From assembly GCA_023014335.1 (NCBI GenBank), contig JAECYW010000001.1:2170001-2234000 (forward strand): a stretch of 64,000 nucleotides of DNA, given 5' to 3'. The first letter of the stretch is position 1. Each line of letters begins with the position of its first letter. Position numbers and translations under genes: made by a program. Under the pieces are notes generated by a model. That model searched no databases, was not told the origin of the DNA, and saw nothing but the letters and a program-made list of their open reading frames with translations. The stretch comes from Galerina marginata. Its lineage: Eukaryota; Basidiomycota; Agaricomycetes; Agaricales; Galerinaceae. Shown here in pieces: positions 11,190-22,000 of the stretch.

Positions 11190-14075
11190 CTAACTCCGAA
11201 CAGGCAAAAGTTCAGTCATAAACATTTTGGCCTGCTCGAAGTTTGCCTCTGCCAAAACCTTTGCTGGCTTCTGCCCCTTCAGATATTCAATCCAGCCTTG
11301 ACGCGATTTTGGTGCTAAGTTATTATGCCGGATATCATACAAGATCTTGAGGAACAGGTCTTCACATCGCTCTGTCCAGTCAAGCCACTTGTTACCGCAA
11401 CGGGCAGCTTGCCACGCAGAGGGAGGAGGAAGCCATGACCACACAGCCTCTTGTTTGTACGCTAAAAATAAAAGTATTGAGAATCAAAGGGGATGGAACG
11501 GAGGAGGGTACATACGAGTATATAGTGAATATGTGCCGCAAATGATGGCAATCTCATGCTCGGTAAGTTCATCATCACACAGGCAAATACCATCTTCTTT
11601 CGATCGCATAAGATATCCGACTCGATGGGCAGTTACTTCGACCGATGGGCCTTCAAATGCGCACTCATTGCTGATATGTAATTTGGCAATGCGAGCAACA
11701 ATCCCACCGCGCAACAAAGCAGCCCGTCCCTGAGGAGACAATAGAATCATCCGGCACTGAAGCATTGAGGCTTCAAAATCAGTGAATGTAAACTTATGGA
11801 GAAGAAGCCTATGGGATGTTGGTGTGAATTCTCGAGAGACAGTGACCTGACGGGGGCTGCATTCAAGGGGAAACAGGGTGCGGAATGGAATGCCTCGTTC
11901 AACAAGACGATGGGCAACAGTGAGTAAAGTGTGAGCTGCAGGATTTGTGAGGATAAAACGACAAACATATAAGGCTGCCGCTGCTGAATGAACACCAAGG
12001 ACCCATTGGCATGCCCTCGACCGAGGCGAAGAGAAAACGAAAAGGTCTTCAGAAGGACGAGAAATAAAGGAGATATCAAACCGACTGGAAGACGATGTGA
12101 ACGTGCCATCAGTCAAGTCCCACAGGTGAGGAGGAATTCCGGCGCCCTGGTCCTTGGCAAGGTGAGCAAAAAAGACGACGAGGGCACGTTCGTCAAGCTC
12201 CGAGACAGAGAGGTCCGATAAATTGGTAACAAATCCTAAATACCCAAGGAGTGATGTCCAGCTGAGCGCTGTGGGAGGGGGTGGGACATTGTCGTACGGC
12301 GAGACATAGCCATACACCAGTTTCGCGGTATCAAGGACATCTCGAGAATAAGATGGCTGGGGTTTATCACCAGCATCTGCGTCCCTATAGTCGCCTTGAG
12401 GCGCCGGAGTAAGCGGTTTTGGTTCAGGGGGAGCAGTGTACAAATGGCCATTGCCGTCGCCATCGTGCTGATTGTCATAGTCGCCGTCATAGCCATCGTT
12501 GTAATCATTGTCGTAGTCGTCGCTGCCCGAGTCATCGTTGCCCGAGTCATAACCACGGTCCGATCCAAAGTGGAACTCATGACATAAATCCCATTCGTTT
12601 GCGTAGGCATTGTAACACCTCTGAGACGGTCGATATTCCCAGTAAACATCTTTATTACAATCCGGGTTAACTCGAACCCTCATGTAAAGCTCTTTGCCGC
12701 CAGATGAGCGGGTCTTCTCCCAGGTGTACATCGTGGTGTTGTGCACTCCAGGAATTCGCTCGCGCGATTCGCGACGTTGGCTATCTTGTCTGGACTCCAG
12801 TTTAATGAGTTCAGCTTGCCGTCTGCATCTGGCTTCGAAGAAATCGTCAAAGTGGTTATACAACTTCCCGGTGTCTTCGCCACGGTCAAGCATCCCATGA
12901 AATGGGAGGGTGACCGCCGACTCGGCTGCTGCATGAAGCTCCATTTCTTGCGAAGCCGCTAGTGCTTTGACCTTGAGGCTTAATGATGCATCTGCTGTTA
13001 CTCTTTGAAGCGAGGCAGTCTGGTCCACGAACTTTTCGGCAACAAAGTTGAAAACAAAAGACGGGGCATGTTCAATACGGAGGAATTGAAGGGTCTCATT
13101 CGTCACGGGGTTGTCACCAAGGCTAAAGTACTGTTGCATGACAAGGCCGGCTAAAGGAAGGTTTGGAGTCCTGAAGAGAAAAGTTAAAGCCTCCTGAACG
13201 AGATCTGTCGGCGGCTGCAGATAGGCCAGCGAACCGTCTCTTGAGATGGCTTGCTCCTCTGCGCTGGTCCACATGAAATACATCGGAATACGGTTTTCGT
13301 GGAAATAATCAATTGATGGCCGTGTTGGGTCTCGCTCACTCCATTGAAACACGATTCCAGCACGCGGAGTTTTGATATCAAAAGAGCAAACAGTCGATAA
13401 GGAGAGACCATCGAGCCAGGAGTCGTGATACTTGTGGGTATCACGCAGGTAATTATACCAAAATGGTAGCGGCGAGGAAGGTAAGACAGGTGCAGAGCTG
13501 GGAAGCCGCACTTTCGTCTGCGAGATGATGTAAGAAAGGAATCCCATCCAAACGACAAACCAATCCCGTGATACACATATCATCTTTTTAGCTATACTGA
13601 AAGACTTATGTGGTCGATCGTAATGAAATGACGAGGGCGGGGGAGGACGAGCTGATGGAATAGTGTATTGAAGTCGGAGAATCTGCGCTGCATTTGTAAG
13701 AAGACTTTCTCGATGCTTCCAAATAGAAATGTTGTCTTGATCCATTTGGTACCTCTTCTCAACTTGCTCTTCTCCGGAAGGCAGTTTGCATACGACGCCG
13801 ACTTCTAGGATACGTGGCATCCAACAAAATGTCTCGAAGGGCAAGGAGGTAAAGGATGGTGATAGAGGAATGAAGCTCTGCCATCCCCAAGACCCAGACC
13901 ACCATGTAGGTTGCTTAAACATGGAGTAGTTGAGACGATCTTGCTTAAAAGGTTCGCTATTGTTTGCGGACGGGATCTTGACCAACCGCGCACAATTTGG
14001 AGAGTAAAATATCGTTCCATTTTGAACGAAAACGATACCGTCCTTTTTATAATCAAAGACCGGCGAGGACTTCAT
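11190..14075 (-). CDS. 943-aa uncharacterised element-encoded protein
   Basis: Two exons, 14075-11516 and 11461-11190, are joined by a 54-bp GT..AG intron with matching phase and encode 943 aa without interruption. Seen features: an N-terminal region with WWSGSWGWQSFIPLSPSF near residue 60; a hydrophobic stretch around residues 170-190; an RQAELIKLESRQDSQRRE coiled-coil-like region near 430; an acidic Asp/Gly/Tyr repeat tract around residues 505-550; a proline-rich linker; and a C-terminal Trp-rich piece, WSWLPPPSAWQ. No nuclease, helicase or zinc-finger motif is evident. It lies inside the transposon, transcribed toward the left end. I believe related hypothetical proteins are common in agaricomycetes, but I cannot name a domain. 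The open frame in a decayed neighbourhood suggests recent activity or selection. Confidence 0.8.
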
Positions 14076-15014
14076 TCTAAGTGCAAGGTCATTAGTGCGA
14101 GGTCATTAGTTCATAGAATATCTGGCCGTATTTACCTAGGACTTACGAGCAGCTACAGCGGCCCCAGAGAAGTTACGAGCAAAAATGAAGGCACCGGTCT
14201 ATCCAGAAAAGGTTCAATTATAAGGCAAACAGACGAAACTGAATCGCTTACAGGTGAAGGAGACACGTAATGCAAATACCGCGCAAAAAGACACCCAGAT
14301 GACAGTGAAAGGACACGGAGAACCGAAGATGCAGCTGTTCAGGATGATCCTAAACACGAGCAGAAGGAGAACCGGGAGATGCACCTGCTCAGGATGATCC
14401 TAAACACGAGCAGAAGTAAGGAGAGCCGGGAGATGCACTTGTTCAGGATGATCCTAAACACGAGCAGAGGTAAGGTGAATGCTGGCAAGGATGACCCTTG
14501 GCAGGAGAAGGGATGATGAGAGCACGAGAGAGCACGAGAAAGCGAACGCGACGCGATCTGTGTGAATTTATGTCGGAGTTCGAATTGACCGTCACCATGG
14601 TCAACGCGATTACTACGGGTACCCCACCCTCCATTCGCAACCTCCATTCATCCCTCTATACCAAGCGGTGCTACGGATCATCCGAGGCACTGCTGCATCC
14701 ATCCATCCAACGGATAGTACTTTGGATCATCCGAAGCACTATCCTATTTCATCCGCACTTGCGCTTTGCATTCGAGATCCACGGGATCGGAAAACGACCA
14801 AGGCCTTGGATCCACTTTGGATCATCCAAGGTCCAACGAACTTAACGAACGCTGCTTGGTATATCCAGAGTACATCGAAAGACGTGTATTCGACTCATCG
14901 GTACGACTAAATACCTGTCTACGCAAAGTACATCATTAACAGCACTACAGTATCCGAGTCCTCCGTCTACTTTGCCAGCAAAGCAACACAGTGATCAATC
15001 AATAGCATTCGTTG
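14076..15014. other. Element interior between genes, repeats only
   Basis: Holds the 5' flank of the 943-aa gene, a tandem repeat (14338-14478) and three variants of GGATCATCC(G/A)AG(G/A) at 14,677-14,840. No gene is supported. Confidence 0.5.
14338..14478 (+). repeat. Tandem repeat, about 52-54 bp unit, 2.6 copies
   Basis: The core AGGATGATCCTAAACACGAG occurs three times (starting at about 14340, 14392 and 14446), with AGCCGGGAGATGCAC-like sequence between. A partial degenerate copy precedes it. The unit sits just upstream of the 943-aa gene, where repeats often serve as element-internal binding sites; that role is only a guess. Confidence 0.8.
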
Positions 15015-16320
15015 TCAGTCGCTCTCCTCGCCTGGTATGAAACAGAGATCATGATTTTGCTTCTCATTAAGCTCACTTACCCCTCGATTAGGTAGGTTCG
15101 CAACCCATCGAGCCGAATAATAGTTCTTCGGGCACCCAAGCACTGGATTGCGCTCGCTGAGTGCTGGTCGTGTAACCCTCTTCCGCTTCCTGGGTGGGTT
15201 TCCGGCTGGCACACCACCCAGAGAACTTGTCGTATTTCGATCGCGGTCGATGATTTTGCACCGCTTATTGACAGCATGGCTGCGCCAGCCTCGAGCTTTC
15301 ACGACGTAGACCATTCGACCGTCCTCTCCCTCGCTTTCATCTGAGCTCATTCCAGATGCCCCAAGGTTGACCACCATGTCGTAGGAAGCCTTCCATTCGG
15401 CGTTGATGGTCCCATCTCGATTGTGCATATTTCCCGCGCAGATTGCTAGTCGATCCTTGAAAAGCTTGAAAAGCCATTAGTCAAGCAATGTGTCGTGCTA
15501 GTTAGGCACTTACCCCGTTTCTACGCGAGTTTTGTCGCGTCCTTTTGGCCTTACGCTCCGTTTTGAGTCGGATTGCCTCGGCGGCCTCCTTCTCCCTCTC
15601 CTTCTGGTATCCCCGCCAGGTTCGACTCATTCTCTCAAGTCGTTCATCAAACATTATCGCAACTCCGTCTCTCTGCTCTTCTGTCAATGAAACCATCAGT
15701 TCTGCCTGATAGTGGTCCACGAATTGATTACACAAGGACTCGTTCCATGTTACTGCGGCGTGTTTCAGAAGATATGGCTGTATCGGTCGAAGAACAGGAT
15801 CCTCCACCGTCCCGGTTTGGTGGCCTTTAACTTCCTCTTCGGTGGCTCCCGCAAACGTCTTTAGGTCGACGTCTTTCTCAATGCCCATTAACTCGTTCAT
15901 GCATTTTCGCAATGCAGTCTAGATTGGGAATTAGCTCATTTTTATTTGAGGACTAGGCTCCAGGAACTTGAAACTTGCCTGTTTTGCAGCCTTGACAATA
16001 TCGGATTTGCGCTGAGGCGGTTGACGGAACATTCGAGGGGCCCTTCCCCTCCTTGCTCCTATAATTTGCGCCTCCGATGTTGGATCTATGGTAGGACTTG
16101 CACCATACAGTCCTACAACGCCGCCCTTCCAACTTGCCTGATGAGAACGCCCTCGGGGTGGCTGCGGCTGCAGCTGAGGTTGAGGCTGCGGCTGCGGCTG
16201 GGTCTGAGGCTGAGGCTGCGGGCGCGGCTGGATCTGAGGTTGCGATGACTGAGGCTGAGGCTGAGGTTGAGGTTGAGGTTGAGGCTGATGCGGCTGAGGC
16301 TGGTGCGGCTGAGCCGACAT
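15015..16320 (-). CDS. 398-aa Q/P-rich, basic/acidic element protein, unrecognised
   Basis: Three exons, 16320-15979, 15918-15514 and 15464-15015, give 398 aa. The first intron would use a GC donor (GCAAGT..AG); the second is an ordinary GT..AG intron of 49 bp. Residues 1-50 are almost pure Gln/Pro/His, encoded by a hexanucleotide repeat. The middle part is charged and helical (EKEAAEAIRLKTERKAKR), and the last part carries a Lys/Arg cluster, PPRKRKRV, typical of a nuclear signal. It could be a DNA-binding accessory protein of the element, in the position of TnpA of plant CACTA elements, but nothing proves it. The frame extends upstream to an ATG at 16362 in antisense transposase sequence, so the original N-terminus may be lost. 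Confidence 0.6.
16141..16318. repeat. GGCTGA/GGCTGC hexanucleotide repeat at a gene junction
   Basis: About 28 degenerate copies of a GGCTGM hexamer. On the minus strand it encodes the Gln-Pro tract of the element protein. It sits exactly where the antisense gene and the transposase fragment meet, which suggests that repeat-mediated recombination created the junction. Confidence 0.8.
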
Positions 16321-16323
16321 GCC

Positions 16324-18564
16324 ATGTGCGTGGATTTTTTCAATCCCCTGGGCAATAAGCAAGCTGGGAAGAAGAAATCCGTCGGTTTGATATCCCTCGT
16401 TTGCCTCAACCTTCCTCCTGAATTGCGGTATCGGCCGGAAAATATGTTCCTCTATGGTGTTGTACCAGGCCCCAACGAACCTCCTCTAGCCTGTCTGAAT
16501 CACTACCTGCGCCACCTCATCGACGAGCTGTTGGAGTTCTGGCATACAGGTGTTCGATTTTCACGCACTCGAGAACATTTTTATGGATGGGTTGTTCGAT
16601 GCGCCCTCATCTGTGTTGTTTGTGATCTGCCTGCTGCTCGCAAATTAAATGGCTTTGCTTCTCTTAACCATAACCAGGCCTGTGCTATTTGTCGTTGCGC
16701 CCGTCGCCCTAACGATTTTGGAAATACCTATGCTCGTCTTTGGGAACGGAGGACAGGGCAAGATATTCGAAATGCTAGCCAGCGTTACACTGATGCTCAA
16801 GACCACCATGAAAGAGCAGAGATTGTCCAACAAACGGGTATACGGTGCTCTGAGTTGCATCGTCTCCCATACTTCGACCCTGCTCGCTTCGTCGTTGTTG
16901 ATGCCATGCACAATCTTTTCCTTGGTCTTATTCAGGAACATTTTGAAATTCTAGGGATCCGACTAAATGACAAGACTGGCGATACCACCCCCGCAATCAA
17001 TATCGACATCCCCATTCCTCAAGCTCTCAAGCTCAATGTGCACGAGCATAAGAGTTTGGTCAAATTAATCAAGATGCTCGAGTCTCCTATCAAGCAGGAA
17101 TTGCACACAGCTGAGGGTTACCAGCTTTATTTCAAGCGATTTAGTAACTTACATCGACCGGTGCTTGAACTGGCCTTCAAGTCGCTGGGCGTCCGGGCGT
17201 CCGTAAACCCTGACCATGTTAAGAAGGCAAAATTCAATAAAGCAAACTATACAACGTCGCTCCTTAACTGGGTGAGTACTATTGCTTCTATCATTTTTCT
17301 TATGATTACTTATTTTTGCACTTCAATTCAGCGACTTGCGCAGGTCGAAACACCCCGAAAATTCCGCAAAGGGGCCATTCTCACTGTCGACGAAATGACT
17401 GAACTTCGTTCTGATATCGAACACATGGTGACTCCATTGTGGCTAACCTCCATCCCAGCCAACCTTGGAGAGCCTAGCCATGGAAAGTTGAAGTCGGATC
17501 AATGGCGAACATTGGGCACAACCTACCTTCCTATTTCTCTTATCCGACTTTGGGACCGGCTTGATGAGAATGATGCGCGGTCTGCAGACTGCAAGAAATT
17601 GTTATCTGTCACAGTGTCCTTAATTTCCGCGGTTATCATTGCTTCATCGCGCACAACTTCATCGGAGAAGGCAGACCTTTACCTTATTCACATGCAGGAA
17701 TACCTTTCCGGTCTCCGTGAGCTGTTCCCACTCTACAACTTTCGTCCCAACCATGATATGGCACTTCATTTGCCGGAATATATAAAGTTATATGGGCCTG
17801 TTCATTCATGGTGGACATTCCCTTTTGAACGCTTAATAGGTCTCTTGCAACGTATCCCTACGAACTTCCAAAATGGTAAGTTACTACCTTAGCTTTCTTT
17901 CGTACTGTCCAACTGGTTTGCAGGCCAACTGGAAGAAACTATCTCCACGTCTTTTACTACGTCTTCAAATCTCCGAGCTCTTCTTTTAAAAGAAGGTTGT
18001 CCCACTGCCATCAAAAATTGCCAGTCCCTTTTTGCGAAGCTTGTAGATCCCCAAGTACGAAATACTCTCCTTACAGACATATCCCGCTTTTCCGTTGATC
18101 TCGAGGATGATACCTCATTTGATCCGAATGACACTGCTTATATTCCCAAAGACATCTACAAAGCCCTCCGAAGTCATTTCTTGACACGGGAAACACCCCG
18201 TGTAGCCAAAGTCCTAACTTTCTATACAATGAACGGACTGACCTTCTCTTCATTTACACGGCACCACGGTAATAGCTCCATCCTTGTTCGCCGCCCATCC
18301 CTTCCATCTGTTCCAGCCCAAATCGAAAGCATCATCCAAATATCTTCCACCGAAACACTATTTATTGTCAAATACTTGCTCAAGTCTATGTCTAATGATC
18401 CGTTTGAAAAGTATCCGACTCTTAATGCTTCTCTTTGGTCACCGAATTTGGGACAACTTGTAGCTGTAAAGCCGGAAGATGTCGAGTCCCATTTCGCTCG
18501 CCTGCCAATTGTTTGGGACGACACCGAGTGTGTTGCTGTAATCTCTTTGTCCCGAGAGTATTAA
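16324..18564 (+). pseudogene. Tnp2-like (CMC/CACTA) transposase, C-terminal part
   Basis: Three exons, 16324-17271, 17332-17875 and 17924-18564, end at a stop at 18562-18564. The frame is open. It matches the Tnp2 transposase family as I know it: VDFFNPLGNKQAGK, then NMFLYGVVPGPNEPP, then VRCALICVVCDLPAARK, VVDAMHNLFLGL, and HLPEYIKLYGPVHSWW running into TFPFERLIGLLQR. The Asp of VDFFN, the Asp of VDAMHNL and the Glu of PFERLIG are plausible DDE residues. Family members normally have several hundred more residues before VDFFN, including a zinc finger; here the reading stops upstream at the hexamer repeat and an antisense gene. So the catalytic core is kept and the DNA-binding N-terminus is missing. 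It could be a working short form, but truncation is the simpler reading. Confidence 0.8.
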
Positions 18565-18899
18565 CTTGTTTGGGAGTACTAGTATTAATTTTTATTCTCT
18601 GTGGGCACATGCGGGCGCACTGATGTGGGACCGACTATGCGCGATTCATTCTATCTTGTGTAATATTTCAAATTTTGCCCAGATTTTACGCTTATCTATA
18701 TTTGGTGAAAATTCTTGCTAATTTCAATATTTTTGTTCAAGTAAAATGACAAATTGTCCGAACATCTTCTCCTTCGGAAAACGCTGAATCCTACATTGGG
18801 CGAAATTCCAGCTAGATTTTTATTGTCTGTTAGATTATGTATGTCGGAAAATTAACACAAAAGGCAAAAATGTACAAATTGTCAAATTTGAGAAGAATT

Positions 18900-19045
18900 T
18901 ATCATTTCCTTTCAATCCTTATTGTCTTTCGGATGCCACAGAAATTTTGATGAATGATGAATTTCGCTATATGGAGAGTTTAAATAATTGCAACTAACTT
19001 TCGCATAAATTTTCCGTTGCTCAAAACTGACCGCCCCCAGCCGTG
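18900..19045 (-). repeat. Right terminal inverted repeat of the 8.3-kb element
   Basis: Reverse-complement partner of 10714-10860. The gap from the transposase stop (18,565) to here is AT-rich and gene-free. Directly outside it, TAT and then CCH1-derived sequence begin. Confidence 0.75.
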
Positions 19046-22000
19046 TATGTAATTGCGAGCGTAGCGATAGTGGAACTGGCGACCAAACAAAGGCAAATTC
19101 TCCATTCAATACGGTCTCCTCAGGCAGGCTGGACAACCTTCTGAAATAATTTGCGCAGCCAGTTCTTCTGCCCGATGACCCAGAAGACTTGGTCGTAAGA
19201 TGTTCTTTAATAAAATCCGCCTTCTGTGCAATTCTTTCATGGTATTCGTCATTAGCAGTTTCTGCAACGCCGGCGTCAGGGTTCACAGAAGCCAAAAGTT
19301 CGCTATCAAACAGAATGAATATTCAGAGTAACCAAGGCAAGCAATGGACCCACAGATGGCGCTCCATTTCCTCATCAAAGGGATCGAAGGGACATCACTC
19401 GCCTCCTGTCCGTTATGGCGAATGTCGATATATAATTGGTCGCCAGCAAAAAGTTGTTGGAGGGCAGTTAAAGACTTGGAAAAGTAATGTTGAGGCTTCA
19501 TGAATCGATGTTTCCGAACTGACTTCTTCTGCAAAAGATATCAAGATGAGCCGGAATGGAAAACAGGCATCACTTACAACTGGAACAGGCAAGGAACGTG
19601 GCGACAACGAATGATCTTGTACCAACGTCTTCTGCATCGGCAAAATTAGGTTTGACGGCAGATTAGACACTTTTGCCGTCTCACGACTCGCCTTAACCCA
19701 ACGATAAGGGTTCAGACGCCGAAGCCAGGTAACGGACCCATGCCGTGCTTTATGTTGACTACAACAGTCCGATGCCTGTTTGCTGTTCTTCCGCAACCTC
19801 GAAGTTTTCATTAATAACGGCAACAAACATCTGAAGCACAATGACTAACAACAAGATTTAAAAATCAGTTAGTGACGTTACAGATGCGGAAGTCAAATAA
19901 AATGCTTACAATTCGCGAACAACATCCACGCTGAGATGAAAATGAGCGCAAGAATAGTTTGTCCGAGTGGGAGTTCAACTATTGCTGCACCGTACAGAAC
20001 ACTGGTCCAATTCTCTGACGAGAACACCTGATACATAGCCAAAAGAGAGTTGAAGATCTCGCCAAAGTTCATCGTAGTATTATTCCCGAAGTCCACGCGC
20101 AGAAACTGGGCAGCCACCAGAGCAGCGATGAAGTTGATGATAACAAGGAACAGGGCCATGTTAGCCAGACTGTATATATTTCCAAAGACAGCCAACTATC
20201 AACAAAATTAGCACCAGGTTCGACGAAGACGCCATGGATATAAAATGCCATACCAAAAGCGGTTTCATGATGGTTGACCCAATAGCCAAAATCGTGTCGA
20301 GCCAATTATTCCCATGCTGAAAAAAGGACCTCCAATCGGGCAGCGTCGCGAGGATCCTCAAGCAGATCTCAAAGTCGAATGCAATCGTGATAGCAATTTC
20401 TCCATAGAACATTACGAGCTCATGGGTAGGAGAGACGTCGACTGTTCGGGTGGCTTGCACAGCCAACGAAGTAAGTAAGAGCTAGGATGATCCAGCACCA
20501 CTTCGTATAGGCGTATATGGATTTGGCAGGGTTGGAGCGTGTAGCTGCCTTTCGAGCGTCGACAATTGCCCGTCCATCGTCACGACGTTTGTCGACGGCT
20601 ACCAATCTGCACAGACAGAATGAATGGAGGATGATTCTGAAAGAAGGGAACGATGTAGACTTACGGTGCTGCTCCGAAGGCACTCTTCTGTGTCCCAGAC
20701 CTGATAGCTAAGAACGTGTTCATGATGACAGCGACGAACAAGTTGATGAGCCAAAAGTTGAGGACAATGACCGCGATAACACGAGATGAAAATTCTGAGC
20801 CGATCATCGAGTACATCAATGGAGCCCACTGGAAGAACGAGAGTCAGTTCAGATTTATGATAAGACGAAAGCTATGAACGCACCCCATTAGCGGTAGCCA
20901 CGATGACGACTTGAAGCACTGCATAATAGATCACATCGAAACTCTCGATATTGCTCTGAGTATTCGAGATTTCCTAAATGGCCACAAATGAATCACCAAG
21001 TTACCTCAGATCCACAATAGAAGTACATACTCTGCACTCCTGTCCGAGTGGACATAGATATCCCTTCGGCATAGGCGTCGTTAGGTTGTTGAGCTGAACA
21101 TACGGAACGGCGCGCAAGGTATCGGGGTCGATATACCCGCTACAGAATTGCCCATCCCGAAGAGAAGGCGTCTCGCCGAGGGTCGGAGTGATAAAACACG
21201 ATCTTCGGAATCGCAGAGAGCCCTTGAAAGACTGGACGCCGATGATACTAAGAGGGTGGATTAGGTCGAGCATGTGAAATAAAGATGTGGTTACGCACGA
21301 AAATAGAACCATTGCAAAGACCACAAAACAAGCTACACTGGTATGCAACGGTCGGGCAGTTTTCAATGCACGATGGTCTGCAGTTCAATGTTAGTAAAAC
21401 CCAAGATAAGGACGAAGGCGTATGGCTTACTGTTGTACCAGAGGTCATCGTCAACAGCCTTGCCCTCCGGATAACACTCATCGCCCTGAACACCCCAATA
21501 TGATATTTTCCTCTCTCATTTCCCGATAAAGCCAACGCGAACATTATCCAAAAACTGTCAATCGCAATGAAGTCGATTCCACTCCAACTCTGCCGCAAAT
21601 AAGGAACATTCCGATGCGTCTTGTCGTGAGGGTGGCGATTGCTCAGTCGGAAAGGTAGCGCGACAGCGTCCGGATGGGCATCCGAGTGCACAGCCATATA
21701 CAGCATCGTTGGTTCCGGAGGGTTTCGGACGGTGGACTGCACTTAGCGTGCAGTATTGACGATACGAGATGTTAACCCGCCGTCGTGGTATACTTGTGCA
21801 GTGGGGTACTGTTGGCCAGTAGGTATGGATGCAGGAATACCAGTGGCGGCCATGGGATAAGATGAGGCCAGTGGTTGTTGAGTGAGTGCGAAAGGTCGCA
21901 TGATTTTTCTTTGGAAATGGCGCAGACGTTGTGTGACGGAGTGGCCGCGTGTAAGCGTAGTTTGTCGTGACATGCCTGGGACAGGCTCAAGGGGTTGGGG

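Larger units (their letters stand above)
10714..19045. mobile_element. 8.3-kb CMC/CACTA-like DNA transposon with TIRs and TAT duplication
   Basis: The left end reads CACGGCTGGGGGTGGTCA and the reverse complement of the right end reads CACGGCTGGGGGCGGTCA. Inward similarity continues for about 150 bp, including a shared CTTGCAATTATTTAA-type block (10764 on the left, about 18985 on the right). TAT stands directly outside both ends (10711-10713 and 19046-19048), which fits a 3-bp target duplication. Termini starting CAC and 2-3 bp duplications are known for the CACTA/CMC group, and the enclosed Tnp2-like transposase agrees. Cargo: a 943-aa gene (-), a Q/P-rich gene (-) and an N-terminally truncated transposase (+). 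The right end abuts CCH1 exons. With the transposase truncated, autonomous activity is doubtful. Confidence 0.75.

Noticed and set aside
12396..12670. Val/Ile-rich and His-rich + strand frames
   Set aside because: They are antisense shadows of the acidic Asp/Gly tract of the 943-aa gene.
14500..14660. CRISPR-like array suggested by the repeats near 14.3-14.8 kb
   Set aside because: Only 2-3 copies with no unique spacers of constant length, and the organism is a eukaryote.
16098..16358. Ala/Glu-repeat + strand frame
   Set aside because: Shadow of the hexanucleotide repeat coding Gln-Pro on the other strand.
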